Source: an uncultured Bacteroides sp. (lineage in GTDB: Bacteria > Bacteroidota > Bacteroidia > Bacteroidales > Bacteroidaceae). Taken from it: a DNA stretch of 33,015 bases. The stretch is from contig CALUOR010000039.1 in assembly GCA_944322285.1 (NCBI GenBank), positions 1-33,015 on the forward strand, read 5' to 3'. This document shows, piece after piece, positions 15,578 through 24,982 of the stretch (the first letter of the stretch is position 1; each line of letters opens with the position of its first letter). The translations under genes and the position numbers were made by a program. A model generated the notes under the pieces. That model searched no databases. It worked only from the letters and a program-made list of their open reading frames with translations, and was not told where the DNA came from.

Positions 15578-16743
15578 AGGTCTTTCAGGTGTTGAATGAG
15601 TGATTCCATTTCTTCATCCGTCATGTCGGCACGTAGCGAGAGGCGCAGGCGGGACGTCCCCTCAGGCACCGTAGGCGGACGCACGGGCAGGACGTAGAAC
15701 CCGTGGCGCTGCAGGGCTTCGGCCTTGAGGACGGTCTCGGCGCTTTCGCCCACGACCAGGGGGACGATGTGGCTGGACGAGAGGTCGGGCACGCCCCATT
15801 CGTGCAGCGCCCGGTGCAGGCGGGTCGATAGTTCGGCGAGCCGCTTCCTGCGCTTGTCCATCTTTACAAGACGACGAAGGATGAACAGCGTCCACGCCAG
15901 GTTGACCGGAGGCAGGGCGGTGGTGAAGATGAAGGGACGGACACGGTTCACCAGCCATTCCCTCACCGTGCGGCTGCACACCACGAACGCTCCTTCCGAG
16001 CCCGCCGCCTTGCCGAAGGTGCCCATCAGGAAGTCGATGTCGGCAGTGACGCCTTGCTCTTCGGCACAGCCCAATCCCCGGCGTCCCCGCACCCCGAAGG
16101 CATGCGCCTCGTCCACGTAGAGCAGCGTGCCGGGATAGCGCTTCTTCAGTTCGACAAGTTGCCTCAGGGGCGCTTCGTCGCCGTCCATGCTGAAGATGCT
16201 TTCGGTGACGATGACGGTGCGTTTGCGCGTGGGCGCGTATTCGTGCAGCATCCGCTCCAGGTGCTTCATGTCGTTGTGCCGATAGCGCAGGTAGCGCGCC
16301 GTGCCCAGCTTCAGGCCGTCGATGAGGCTGGCATGTACCAGCTTGTCGGCCAGTATCAGCGTGTCCGCATCCGCCACGGCGGGCAGGATGCCCGTGTTGG
16401 CATGGTAGCCGCAGTTCAGTACTAAGGCGGCTTCCCGTCCGTAGAGGCGGGCGAGTTCGGCCTCCAGCTCTTCGTAGATGGGGCAGTTGCCCGTCAGCAG
16501 GCGCGACGATGAGCTGGAGGGGACGAACGCCTCCGGCGTCAGCCTGCCGAGGAACTCGCTTCGCAGCTCCTTGTCGGTAGCCAGTCCCAGGTAGTCGTTG
16601 GACGAGAGGTTCAGCATCCGCCGCCCGTCCGCCGTGACGAATCGGCCGTCATGTTCCAAATGGGGCAGACGGCGCAGGTTGCCCGCCGCGTCCAGCTTGT
16701 CCAGCTCGCGGCGCATGTAGTCGTAGTCGTTTTCTTTAGCCAT
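15574..16743 (-). CDS. bioF: 8-amino-7-oxononanoate synthase BioF
   Basis: BioF joins pimeloyl-ACP and L-alanine with loss of CO2, using pyridoxal phosphate. The protein shows LNLSSNDYLGLA near the N-terminus, YVDEAHAFGVRGRRGLG (cofactor Asp/His) and the PLP lysine Lys245 in MGTFGKAAGSEG. At 389 residues it is full length. It is separated from bioBA by 164 bases that contain hairpin repeats, and overlaps bioG by four bases. A related enzyme of this fold, 2-amino-3-ketobutyrate CoA ligase, is excluded by context. Confidence 0.95.
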   Translation of the reverse strand: MAKENDYDYMRRELDKLDAAGNLRRLPHLEHDGRFVTADGRRMLNLSSNDYLGLATDKELRSEFLGRLTPEAFVPSSSSSRLLTGNCPIYEELEAELARLYGREAALVLNCGYHANTGILPAVADADTLILADKLVHASLIDGLKLGTARYLRYRHNDMKHLERMLHEYAPTRKRTVIVTESIFSMDGDEAPLRQLVELKKRYPGTLLYVDEAHAFGVRGRRGLGCAEEQGVTADIDFLMGTFGKAAGSEGAFVVCSRTVREWLVNRVRPFIFTTALPPVNLAWTLFILRRLVKMDKRRKRLAELSTRLHRALHEWGVPDLSSSHIVPLVVGESAETVLKAEALQRHGFYVLPVRPPTVPEGTSRLRLSLRADMTDEEMESLIQHLKDL

Positions 16744-16844
16744 AGTCTTCTTGTTTTTAATCTATTTGTATCTTGTCTGTATCGTCAGTGCAAACCAATT
16801 ATCGGCGCAGATATGTCGTAGTCTTCGGCAGTAATATGTCGAAG

Positions 16845-16936
16845 CTTTTGACGCGAGTGCGTCACGACTTTTGACGCGAGCGCGTCATGGCTTTTGACGC
16901 GAGTATGTCATGGCTCTTGAGCAGAATCGTCATGCG
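16845..16936. repeat. Tandem 23-base hairpin repeats between bioBA and bioF
   Basis: Three clear 23-base units start at 16845, 16868 and 16891 and share CTTTTGACGCGAG; a fourth diverged unit (16914-16936) lies within the bioBA end. Each good unit holds a small palindrome such as TGACGC-gagt-GCGTCA. The third unit contains the bioBA stop codon (16908-16910). In RNA this would give a row of three short hairpins at the end of the bioBA reading frame. Confidence 0.8.
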
Positions 16937-19172
16937 AAACGGGCATTTCGCCAACTATCTTCACCAGCCCATGGGTCAGCCGGCCGAGTTGCTCCAGCGT
17001 GATGATGAAGGGGGGCATGACGTACACTAATCGCCCGAAGGGACGCACCCAGATGCCTTCCTCCACGAAGCGGCGCTGCATCCAGGCCATGTCCACAGGC
17101 CGGCGCGTCTCGATGACGCCGATGGCGCCCAGCACTCGCACGTCGGCCACCTGCGGAAGTCGGCGTGCAGGCTCCAGCTCGCGGCGCAACTGGGCCTCGA
17201 TGCGGCGCACCCGTCCCTGCCAGTCATACTCCGGCGAGGTGAGCAGTCGGATGGAGGCGCAGGCGCAGGCACATGCCAGGGGGTTGCCCATGAACGTGGG
17301 GCCGTGCATGAAGCATCCGGGCGCATGGCCGGAGATGGTGTCCGCCACCTCGTTGGTGGCCAGTACGGCGGAGAGGGTCATGTAGCCTCCCGTCAGCGCC
17401 TTGCCTATGGACATGATGTCCGGCTCCACCCCGGCATGCTCCCAGGCGAAGAGGCGTCCCGTGCGGCCGAAGCCCGTGGCTATCTCGTCATAGATGAGCA
17501 GTAGCCCGTATTGGCGGCAGAGGCGTGCGGCTTCCGTGAGGTAGCGGGGATGGTAGAACCACATGCCTCCCGCGCCTTGCACGACGGGTTCGAGGATGAG
17601 GGCGGCCAGCTCGTCATGGTGACGTTCGATGGTCTCGCGCAGGGGAGCGATGTCCGCCGGGTCCCACTCGCCGTCGAAGCGCGAACGCGGCCGGGGCACG
17701 AAATGCCTGACGGGGAGGGCGGTGCCGAAGAGCGCGTGCATGCCCGTGACGGGGTCGCATACGGACATGGCGTTCCACGTGTCGCCGTGGTAGCCCGAAC
17801 GGATGGTGACGAAGTTCGACTTGCGGCTCTCGCCCCGCGCGTGCCAGTATTGCACGGCCATCTTCATCGCCACCTCCACGGCCACCGAACCGCTGTCGGC
17901 GTAGAATATCTTCTGCATGGAGGGGGGCACGAGGGGCAGGAGCAGGCGGCCCAGCTCGACGGCAGGGTCGTGCGTCAGTCCGCCGAACATGACGTGCGCC
18001 ATGCGGCCGAGCTGCTCCTCCACGGCACGGTTCAGCACGGGGTGGTTGTACCCGTGTACCTGGCACCACCACGAGGACATGCCCTCCACCAACGTCTCGC
18101 CCGTGTCTAATGTGATGGTGGCTCCGCGGGCCGACTTCACCTTGTAGACGGGCAGGGGGTCGCTGGTGGATGTGTAGGGGTGCCACAGGTGCATGCGGTC
18201 GAACGACGAGGCGCAGAGGCTGTAGCCCGCTTCGCGTGCCAGGCGCTTGTCCTCCTCTACCCGCGAGCCGTGGGTCGTCAGCAGGTCACCCGTGATGGCT
18301 GCGTTTATACCTATATATATAGCACGCCTTTGCGTCTCCCGGCTCAGGCGCATGCGGCCTCCGGCAAAACGCAGGTAGGCCGAGGGATTGATGAAGCGGA
18401 AGAGGGCGACGGTGGTGAGTATCTCTTCGTCGGTGAGCGGCGGCTGGTGTTCCAACGGCGTGCCGGGGATGGGGCTGAGGATGTTGAGGGGGATGGACCG
18501 CACGCCCAGTCTCCGCAGGGTGAAGGCCAGCTCAATGCGCTGCTCCACGGTCTCGCCCATGCCGATGATGCCTCCGCTGCATACGTCCATGCCCGCACGG
18601 CGCGCCGCCTCCAGGGTGAGTATCTTGTCGGCTTGCGTGTGTGTGGTGCAGAGGGTGGGGAAGTAGCTGGGGGCGGTCTCGAGGTTGCAGTGATAGCGTG
18701 TCACTCCCGCCTCGTGGAGGGCGCGGAGGTCGTCCTCATCCACCAGGCCCAGGGATGCGCACAGGGGGATGGATGAGTGGCGGCGGAGGTGTCGCACGAT
18801 GTCGCACAGTCGGCCGACCTGACGTTTCGACGGTTTCCGTCCGCCGGTGACGAGGGAGAACCGCATGACGCCGCTTCGTTCGTTGGTCAGGGCGTGTTGG
18901 AGGCAGTCTTCGGGAGGCAGCAGGTCGTAGGTGTCGGTCCGCGTGTGGTAGTGGGAGGATTGGGCGCACCATCGGCAGTCTTCAGGGCATCGGCCCGACT
19001 TGGCGTTGACGATGGAGCAGAGGTCGAACTCGCGTGGGGCGCACGCTTTGGTAATCTCGTGTGCGGCATGGTAGAGCGCTTCCGGCTCCGCATGACGTGC
19101 CAGCCATGCCGCTTCTTCGGGCGACAGGTCATGGCCTGCCAGCACCGCTTGTTTCAGGGTTTCAATGGTCAT
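16908..19172 (-). CDS. bioB: Bifunctional biotin synthase / DAPA aminotransferase (BioB-BioA fusion)
   Basis: This single protein joins two enzymes of the pathway. The first about 330 residues are BioB, a radical SAM enzyme that inserts sulfur into dethiobiotin, with Cys62, Cys66 and Cys69 in CPEDCRWC and [12 protein letters not shown]. The rest is BioA, a class III PLP aminotransferase that makes 7,8-diaminononanoate: [28 protein letters not shown] and the PLP Lys591 in [11 protein letters not shown]. The fused form is known from Bacteroides. The ATG at 19172 gives a BioB-like N-terminus ([13 protein letters not shown]) and 754 residues. The frame stays open to a GTG at 19358 nearer the promoter, but that extra part looks non-coding. 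BioD, the step between, is not in the window. Confidence 0.93.
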   Translation of the reverse strand: MTIETLKQAVLAGHDLSPEEAAWLARHAEPEALYHAAHEITKACAPREFDLCSIVNAKSGRCPEDCRWCAQSSHYHTRTDTYDLLPPEDCLQHALTNERSGVMRFSLVTGGRKPSKRQVGRLCDIVRHLRRHSSIPLCASLGLVDEDDLRALHEAGVTRYHCNLETAPSYFPTLCTTHTQADKILTLEAARRAGMDVCSGGIIGMGETVEQRIELAFTLRRLGVRSIPLNILSPIPGTPLEHQPPLTDEEILTTVALFRFINPSAYLRFAGGRMRLSRETQRRAIYIGINAAITGDLLTTHGSRVEEDKRLAREAGYSLCASSFDRMHLWHPYTSTSDPLPVYKVKSARGATITLDTGETLVEGMSSWWCQVHGYNHPVLNRAVEEQLGRMAHVMFGGLTHDPAVELGRLLLPLVPPSMQKIFYADSGSVAVEVAMKMAVQYWHARGESRKSNFVTIRSGYHGDTWNAMSVCDPVTGMHALFGTALPVRHFVPRPRSRFDGEWDPADIAPLRETIERHHDELAALILEPVVQGAGGMWFYHPRYLTEAARLCRQYGLLLIYDEIATGFGRTGRLFAWEHAGVEPDIMSIGKALTGGYMTLSAVLATNEVADTISGHAPGCFMHGPTFMGNPLACACACASIRLLTSPEYDWQGRVRRIEAQLRRELEPARRLPQVADVRVLGAIGVIETRRPVDMAWMQRRFVEEGIWVRPFGRLVYVMPPFIITLEQLGRLTHGLVKIVGEMPVSHDDSAQEP

Positions 19173-19383
19173 ATAGTAGAATAGTGTGTTGGACGAATCC
19201 TGCGTGTGGGTCTGCTTACGCAAAGACCGGTCCGCCACTCCCTTTGAGAGGTGGCCGATGGTCACTTCGCGTCCCATGCTGACGAAGGCGGCATAACGTT
19301 TGTGACTCCAGCGGCGGAAGCGCAGGGCGGTGTGCGGGTGTATGGGTCTTTTCTTCACTCGGATTCGGTTTTGTTAAGCAAGG

Positions 19384-19415
19384 CAAAGATAGTGCAAAGA
19401 AATAACATGGCCAAA
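19384..19415 (-). promoter_or_regulatory. Promoter of the biotin operon
   Basis: On the minus strand TTTG (19415-19412), a 20-base spacer and TATCTTTG (19391-19384) form a perfect Bacteroides promoter. It leaves a leader of about 200 bases before the preferred bioBA ATG. It lies back to back with the helicase promoter. No certain BirA operator was recognised. Confidence 0.8.
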
Positions 19416-19441
19416 CGCTTCCTCCGTTCGGGGATAAATTG

Positions 19442-19449
19442 TACTTTTG
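19442..19449 (+). promoter_or_regulatory. Promoter -7 box of the helicase gene
   Basis: TACTTTTG fits TAnnTTTG and ends 20 bases before the ATG at 19470; no good -33 box was found. Confidence 0.6.
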
Positions 19450-19469
19450 CAGGGAAAAAGTGAACAGAT

Positions 19470-21599
19470 ATGCATCAGAACCCCGAACTGGAGCTTGCCC
19501 GTAAATTCATCGAGAGCACGGGCACCAATCTCTTCCTCACCGGTAAGGCCGGTACCGGCAAGACTACCTTTCTGCGTCAGCTAAAGGCAGAATCGCCCAA
19601 GCGTATGGTGGTGCTGGCCCCTACGGGCATAGCGGCCATGAATGCGGGAGGCATCACGCTGCACTCGTTCTTCCAGTTGCCCTTTGCGCCCTACGTGCCG
19701 GACGCTTCTTATCAGGCAGAAGACAAAGCTTCGCATAGCTATCGCTTTAGCAAAGAAAAGGTGCGCATTATGCGAAGCATTGACCTGCTGGTGATAGACG
19801 AGATAAGCATGGTGCGGGCCGATGTGCTGGATGCCGTAGACGCCGCCTTACGCCGATACCGAAGGAACGGACAACCTTTTGGCGGCGTGCAGCTTCTGAT
19901 GATAGGCGACCTGCAACAACTGGCTCCCGTGGTGAAGGACGAGGAGTGGAAGCTGCTCTCCAAGTATTACAAGACGCCTTACTTCTTCTCCTCCCACGCC
20001 TTGCAACAGACGGATTACTTCACCATCGAGCTGACCCAAGTCTACCGCCAACGGGACAATCGCTTCCTGGAGATGCTCAACAGCATCCGCGAGAATCGGT
20101 GTGACGCCTCCGTGTTGGCCGAGCTGAACAGCCGTTATCTTCCCGGCTTCAACCCGCCTAAGGAGGAAGGCTACATTCGCTTAGTGACCCATAACTCTCA
20201 GGCGCAACGCATCAACGACTACGAGCTGGAGCGGCTTCCCGGACGTTCGTACGCATTCGAGGCAAGCGTTGAAGGCAAGTTCCCGGAGTATCTCTATCCT
20301 ACGGAGAAGGAACTTGTGCTGAAGCCCGGCGCGCAGGTGATGTTCGTCAAGAACGACACGACCGGGGCGCATCGCTATTATAACGGCACGATAGGCGAGG
20401 TGATGTCTGTGTCATCCGTCGGGATAGAAGTGCGATGCCTTGATACGGGCCTCTCGCTGACTCTGCAACAAGAGGAATGGAGCAACTCCCGCTATGCCCT
20501 GAACGAGGAGACCAAGGAAATCACCGAAGAGGTGGAAGGCGTGTTCCGTCAATATCCCTTAAAACTGGCGTGGGCCATCACCGTGCACAAGAGCCAGGGA
20601 CTGACTTTCGACAAGGCCATCATCGACATACAGCGTTCCTTTGCCCACGGACAGGCGTATGTGGCTTTGAGCCGGTGCCGCACGTTGGAAGGCTTGGTGC
20701 TGGGCGCTCCTCTTCCGGCCAAAGCCATCATCAATGATGACACGGTGGCATCCTTTACGCGGGAGGCGCGTGCCAAGAATCCCGGTGAACGCTTCTCGGC
20801 CTTGCAACAAGCTTATTTCAAAGAATTGCTGGCGGAACTGTTCGGCTTTCGTCCACTGGTGAATTCCTTCCGCCACTATGTCCGCTTGATAGACGAGCAT
20901 CTGTATCGTCTTTATCCCAAGCAATTGGAGGCGTGCAAAGCGGAGCTGACCCGATTGGAGGAGAAGGTGCTGAAAGTGTCGGACAAGTTCGCCCTGCAAT
21001 ACGGCCGGCTGGTGGACGGACATCAGGACGAGCTGTTGCAAGCGCGCGTTAGGGCGGGGGCCGGATATTTTGTTGAGCAGATACGTCCGCTCTACACCGT
21101 GGCCGTGCGCAAGCCTCTTGAGACGGATAACAAGCAGCTGCGCAAACAACTGAATACCGCGTATGATGAGCTGTGTGATCGCTATCGCCTGAAGGAAGGT
21201 TTGCTGGCTTTTGCGGCTGAGTCGGGCTTCTCCGTTTCCGCTTATTTAAAGACGAAAGCTATGTTGACCCTTGAAGGGACAGATAGCTCTCCGAAGAGCA
21301 AAGAGCGCAAACCGAAGCCCGATGCCAAGTTCACCGATGTGTCGATGGATATTCAACATCCCGAATTGTTCGAACGGCTTCGTGCATGGCGCAATGCCGA
21401 GGCGGCACGTCTCAACCTGCCTGCTTATACCGTGCTGGCTCAAAAGGCGTTGATAGGCATAAGTAATCTGTTACCCTTGGATAAAACAATGTTGTTGCGC
21501 ATCCCTTACATCGGCAAGAAGAGTGTGGAAAAATATGGGGACGAAATATTGGAGAAGGTGCGGGCTTATCAAAAAGAAAGAGGGAGTGCCGTAATGTAA
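19470..21599 (+). CDS. PIF1-like superfamily 1B helicase with HRDC-like C-terminus
   Basis: This 709-residue DNA helicase has the Walker A loop GKAGTGKTT at residues 25-33, LAPTGIAAMNAGGITLHSFF (motif Ia region), VIDEISMVRAD (Walker B), MIGDLQQLAPV and ELTQVYRQRD. Further down, KLAWAITVHKSQGLTFDKAI and YVALSRC are the late PIF1/RecD2 motifs. The last about 75 residues (ELFERLRAWRNAEAARLNLPAYTVL and onward) look like an HRDC domain, as in RecQ. Such fusions are common in Bacteroidetes and probably act in fork or R-loop/G4 processing, though this one is not characterised. It diverges from the biotin operon. Confidence 0.9.
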   Translation: MHQNPELELARKFIESTGTNLFLTGKAGTGKTTFLRQLKAESPKRMVVLAPTGIAAMNAGGITLHSFFQLPFAPYVPDASYQAEDKASHSYRFSKEKVRIMRSIDLLVIDEISMVRADVLDAVDAALRRYRRNGQPFGGVQLLMIGDLQQLAPVVKDEEWKLLSKYYKTPYFFSSHALQQTDYFTIELTQVYRQRDNRFLEMLNSIRENRCDASVLAELNSRYLPGFNPPKEEGYIRLVTHNSQAQRINDYELERLPGRSYAFEASVEGKFPEYLYPTEKELVLKPGAQVMFVKNDTTGAHRYYNGTIGEVMSVSSVGIEVRCLDTGLSLTLQQEEWSNSRYALNEETKEITEEVEGVFRQYPLKLAWAITVHKSQGLTFDKAIIDIQRSFAHGQAYVALSRCRTLEGLVLGAPLPAKAIINDDTVASFTREARAKNPGERFSALQQAYFKELLAELFGFRPLVNSFRHYVRLIDEHLYRLYPKQLEACKAELTRLEEKVLKVSDKFALQYGRLVDGHQDELLQARVRAGAGYFVEQIRPLYTVAVRKPLETDNKQLRKQLNTAYDELCDRYRLKEGLLAFAAESGFSVSAYLKTKAMLTLEGTDSSPKSKERKPKPDAKFTDVSMDIQHPELFERLRAWRNAEAARLNLPAYTVLAQKALIGISNLLPLDKTMLLRIPYIGKKSVEKYGDEILEKVRAYQKERGSAVM

Positions 21600-21709
21600 A
21601 TAGCTTTCACTTACATGATGACATACCCTCTTTTTCTGGAATACGAATGGAAAAACAATGTTTCGCGTTTATAAGCGCGCTGTATTCGCATTATTTGCCG
21701 AAAAAAACG

Positions 21710-21717
21710 TATTTTTG
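21710..21717 (+). promoter_or_regulatory. Promoter -7 box of rlmD
   Basis: TATTTTTG fits TAnnTTTG and lies 29 bases before the GTG start at 21747. Confidence 0.55.
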
Positions 21718-21746
21718 CACCCGGAAATCATCAAACTGATACAGAA

Positions 21747-23180
21747 GTGGCAAGAAAGAAAAAAGAACTCCCTTTGCTGGAGAATATTACCATTACGGAT
21801 GTGGCCGCCGAGGGCAAGGCCATCGCAAGGGTGGACGACTTGGTCGTATTTGTGCCTTATGTGGTGCCGGGCGATGTGGTAGACCTGCAAGTAAAGCGGA
21901 AAAAACATCATTATGCCGAGGCCGAAGCGGTGAACTTCCACCAATATTCACCCGTGCGGGCCGTACCCTTCTGCCAGCACTATGGCGTGTGCGGAGGATG
22001 TAAATGGCAAGTGCTTCCCTATGCGGAACAGCTGAAATACAAACAGAAGCAGGTAAGCGATAATCTGACTCGCATCGGAAAGATAGAGCTTCCCGAAATT
22101 TCTCCGATATTAGGGTCGGAAAAGACGGAGTTTTATCGTAATAAATTGGAATACACTTTCTCCAATAAACGCTGGCTCACGCCGGAGGAAGTAAGACAGG
22201 ACGTTGTGTACGACCAGATGAATGCCGTGGGCTTCCACATCCCCAATGCCTTCGACAAGGTGTTGGCCATCGAGAAATGCTGGCTTCAGGATGATATATC
22301 CAATCGCATTCGCAACGCCATTCGCGATTATGCCTATGCGCATGGTTATACCTTTAATAATATACGCACGCACGAAGGCATGTTGCGCAACCTCATCGTC
22401 CGTACCTCTTCGACCGGAGAACTGATGGTTATCCTCGTGTGCCGTGTGGAGCGTGAGGAGGAAATGACGCTTTTCCGGAATCTGTTGCAATACGTGGCCG
22501 ATACATTTCCCGAAATCACCTCTTTGCTCTATGTCGTAAACAATAAAGTGAACGATACCATCACAGACCTCGAAGTGCAGGTATTCAAGGGAGAAGACCA
22601 TATTTTTGAAGAGATGGAAGGCTTGCGTTTCAAGATTGGACCGAAATCATTCTATCAGACTAACTCGGAACAGGCTTATAAGTTATATAAGGTGGCACGA
22701 GACTTTGCCGGGCTAACGGGTAATGAATTAGTATACGACCTCTATACGGGTACGGGCACTATTGCCAATTTTGTATCACGTCGGGCATGTCAGGTTATCG
22801 GCATCGAGTATGTGCCCGAAGCCATTGAGGACGCCAAGGTGAATGCGGCAATCAATGGCATTGGGAATGCGCTTTTCTATGCCGGAGACATGAAGGACAT
22901 TTTGACGCAAGACTTTATCAATGCGCATGGACGTCCGGATGTCATTATTACCGACCCACCCCGTGCGGGTATGCATCCGGATGTGGTCAACGTTATTTTA
23001 TTTGCTCAGCCCAAGCGTATAGTGTATGTAAGTTGTAATCCGGCTACTCAGGCGCGTGACTTGCAGATGCTCGATGTGAAATACCGTGTTAAAGCCGTGC
23101 AACCGGTGGATATGTTTCCCCATACCCATCATGTGGAGAATGTGGTGTTGCTTGAATTGAGAAACGATTTGATGCGATGA
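21747..23180 (+). CDS. rlmD: 23S rRNA (uracil-C5)-methyltransferase RlmD
   Basis: This SAM-dependent enzyme methylates a uracil in 23S rRNA (U1939 in E. coli). A TRAM domain opens the protein (residues 8-63). Cys76, Cys82 and Cys85 in FCQHYGVCGGC, with a later Cys in IEKCWLQ, bind a 4Fe-4S cluster. The methyltransferase half has SFYQTNSEQA, DLYTGTGTIANF, DPPRAGMH and catalytic Cys430 in YVSCNPATQARDL. At 477 residues it fits. The start is GTG at 21747 because no ATG gives a full TRAM domain. Family members can be hard to tell from RlmCD/TrmA-like enzymes, so the exact target is by similarity. It overlaps the next gene in ATGA. Confidence 0.9.
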   Translation: MARKKKELPLLENITITDVAAEGKAIARVDDLVVFVPYVVPGDVVDLQVKRKKHHYAEAEAVNFHQYSPVRAVPFCQHYGVCGGCKWQVLPYAEQLKYKQKQVSDNLTRIGKIELPEISPILGSEKTEFYRNKLEYTFSNKRWLTPEEVRQDVVYDQMNAVGFHIPNAFDKVLAIEKCWLQDDISNRIRNAIRDYAYAHGYTFNNIRTHEGMLRNLIVRTSSTGELMVILVCRVEREEEMTLFRNLLQYVADTFPEITSLLYVVNNKVNDTITDLEVQVFKGEDHIFEEMEGLRFKIGPKSFYQTNSEQAYKLYKVARDFAGLTGNELVYDLYTGTGTIANFVSRRACQVIGIEYVPEAIEDAKVNAAINGIGNALFYAGDMKDILTQDFINAHGRPDVIITDPPRAGMHPDVVNVILFAQPKRIVYVSCNPATQARDLQMLDVKYRVKAVQPVDMFPHTHHVENVVLLELRNDLMR

Positions 23181-24085
23181 AAGAAAAAAGAACAGCAAAA
23201 GCTCAGGCAAAATATACAGATTATGTGGTGAAAGAGCCGATGGGACTTATGGAGTTTCTGTCGGCCATGATGCCACAGGCCAGCCGTACCAAGTTGAAAA
23301 CTTTGTTGAGTAAGCGGGTGGTGTTTGTAGATCATGTTATAACGACCCGATACGATTTCCCGCTTCAGCCGGGTATGAAAGTGCAGATAAGCCGCGAAAA
23401 GGGTAAGCACGATTTTCATAACAAGCTATTAAAGATAGTTTACGAGGATGCTTATCTTATCGTGGTGGAGAAAATGCAGGGCTTGCTTTCGGTAAGCACC
23501 GAGCGCCAGAAGGAACGTACTGCCTGCACCATTCTGAATGAATACCTGAAACGTTCCATGGGACATCTTAGCCGTGTGTATGTAGTTCATCGGTTAGACC
23601 GGGACACATCAGGGCTGATGATGTTTGCCAAAGACGAGAAAACCCAGCATACCTTGCGGGATAACTGGCATGAGATAGTTTACGACCGCCGTTATGTGGC
23701 TGTTGTGGCTGGGGAAATGGAAAAAAATGCGGGAACCGTTCACTCTTGGTTGACCGATCGCGTGTTGTACGTACATTCCAGTCCGGTGGATGATGGAGGA
23801 AAAGAATCCGTCACCCATTATCGGACCATCAAGCGGGCCAACGGATATTCACTTGTAGAACTGCATTTGGAGACGGGGCGCAAGAATCAGATACGTGTAC
23901 ACATGCAAGATTTGGGGCATCCTGTCATAGGCGATGGCCGATATGGCTTTGAAGATCTGAATCCCATCGGACGCTTGGCATTGCACGCTTTTAAGCTTTG
24001 TTTCTATCACCCTGTGACGGGAGAGCGGATGGAGTTCGAAACTCCTTACCCGGCTGAGTTTAAGAATTTGCTGATAAAGAGGTGA
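23177..24085 (+). CDS. RluA family RNA pseudouridine synthase
   Basis: This enzyme turns uridines in rRNA or tRNA into pseudouridine. An S4-like RNA-binding region lies at residues 30-75 (SRTKLKTLLSKRVVFVD). The catalytic motif HRLDRDTSGLMMFA has Asp141. HLETGRKNQIRVHM and HPVIGDGRYG follow, as in RluA/RluD. Length is 302. The start codon overlaps the rlmD stop by four bases, so two rRNA modification genes are translationally coupled. The target position cannot be assigned. Confidence 0.92.
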   Translation: MKEKRTAKAQAKYTDYVVKEPMGLMEFLSAMMPQASRTKLKTLLSKRVVFVDHVITTRYDFPLQPGMKVQISREKGKHDFHNKLLKIVYEDAYLIVVEKMQGLLSVSTERQKERTACTILNEYLKRSMGHLSRVYVVHRLDRDTSGLMMFAKDEKTQHTLRDNWHEIVYDRRYVAVVAGEMEKNAGTVHSWLTDRVLYVHSSPVDDGGKESVTHYRTIKRANGYSLVELHLETGRKNQIRVHMQDLGHPVIGDGRYGFEDLNPIGRLALHAFKLCFYHPVTGERMEFETPYPAEFKNLLIKR

Positions 24086-24091
24086 GATTGG

Positions 24092-24355
24092 CTATCTGAA
24101 CACTCTTCTAAATTTCCGCATCAGTTTTATTCCTAACATGACTCCGTCAAAAGCCATCATGCCTGTGTTGAAAGCACGCATGAGGGAATTTCCTTTATGA
24201 ACTGCCGGAGTAAAGGGGGCAATCAGTCTGTGCGCAGATTTTGTCAAGGCTTTCTTTTGTAGTTGAAGTTCGTCATAGGCACACAATTTCATCTCTCGGA
24301 TTTCCTCCAGACTTGTCGGTGTATGCCGATTGTTGTTTACATGGGTATTATTCAT
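24092..24355 (-). CDS. Hypothetical protein, third gene of the YtxH cluster
   Basis: This 87-residue basic protein has no recognised family. It starts with a polar stretch (MNNTHVNNNRHTPTSLEEIR). The end has one moderately hydrophobic segment (AFNTGMMAFDGVMLGIKLM) and a basic tail MRKFRRVFR, so peripheral membrane attachment is possible. Its start overlaps the holin-like gene by eight bases. It ends only six bases from the convergent pseudouridine synthase stop. Its place after YtxH and holin-like genes suggests a shared envelope role. Confidence 0.7.
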   Translation of the reverse strand: MNNTHVNNNRHTPTSLEEIREMKLCAYDELQLQKKALTKSAHRLIAPFTPAVHKGNSLMRAFNTGMMAFDGVMLGIKLMRKFRRVFR

Positions 24356-24716
24356 CTTTGCGCGGGTTAGGAATGAACAAATTGGCTATAAATTTAGCCA
24401 TAGGATTGATAATTAACTTCTTGCGGAAAGAAATGATTACAATAATCATCAGGATAACCAATGCTGTGATTAAGGCAAAGCTGAGCATGGTGCTACCCAA
24501 TACAGGAGCCAATAAGTAGGCGAAAGTGAAAGACAAATAAAACAGTGCCACCATGCTCAAGATGATGACAATCAGTATGAGAATGAGCGTAGAGAGTAGA
24601 ATGGTCAGTTTTTCAGTCACTTCCAGTAAGGTATATTCCTTTTGGAGAGCCAGATACTTTTTCACTTCTCCAAACAATTGCTGCAGATTCTCTATGCTTT
24701 TGTCATTCGGAAACAT
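24348..24716 (-). CDS. Phage holin family-like inner membrane protein
   Basis: This 122-residue protein has an amphipathic start (KSIENLQQLFGEVKKYLALQ) and two hydrophobic membrane segments at about 40-67 and 74-98, followed by a basic tail. It matches the Holin-X/phage_holin_3 type of small bacterial membrane protein, which despite the name is common in non-phage clusters with YtxH. There is no sign of a prophage here. It lies 24 bases after the YtxH gene on the minus strand. Function is unknown. Confidence 0.8.
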   Translation of the reverse strand: MFPNDKSIENLQQLFGEVKKYLALQKEYTLLEVTEKLTILLSTLILILIVIILSMVALFYLSFTFAYLLAPVLGSTMLSFALITALVILMIIVIISFRKKLIINPMAKFIANLFIPNPRKDE

Positions 24717-24740
24717 GGTGGTACTGTTTTAATTTCAAGC

Positions 24741-24950
24741 TTACTCAGCTGTTTCGCTCTTCATTTCAGCGGCAATTTCGTCAACCAAGTCTTCCATTTC
24801 CGAACGGTTCAGGCGAATGCCTTTCTTACGCAAAATTTCGGCGATTTTAGCACGAGTGTCTTCTCCTTTTTCAGGGGCGAACAAGATGCCCAATGTGGCG
24901 CCTATGGCTGCTCCGCCCAAGAATGCTGCTAATACATTAAGTCCTTTCAT
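24741..24950 (-). CDS. YtxH domain-containing protein
   Basis: This 69-residue protein opens with a glycine-rich membrane segment (LAAFLGGAAIGATLGILFAP) directly followed by EKGEDTRAKI, the YtxH signature, then a charged helix. YtxH proteins are small stress-linked membrane proteins of unknown mechanism. A strong Shine-Dalgarno AAGGAGG precedes the ATG by eight bases, unusual for Bacteroides and suggesting high translation. It heads a three-gene operon. Confidence 0.88.
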   Translation of the reverse strand: MKGLNVLAAFLGGAAIGATLGILFAPEKGEDTRAKIAEILRKKGIRLNRSEMEDLVDEIAAEMKSETAE

Positions 24951-24982
24951 ACGATATCCTCCTTTTAGTTATCTGTTTCTTG

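Noticed and set aside
16845-16936. CRISPR-like array in the biotin operon
   Set aside because: Only three or four contiguous short units without spacers, one inside coding sequence.
17511-18110. 199-codon plus-strand frame inside bioBA, and similar long frames at 14127-14681 and 14864-15595
   Set aside because: Long shadow frames are expected opposite GC-rich genes; none shows a family motif, and the minus-strand genes are certain.
24348-24716. Prophage remnant signalled by a holin-like gene
   Set aside because: No other phage gene is nearby, and holin-like proteins of this type commonly pair with YtxH outside phages.
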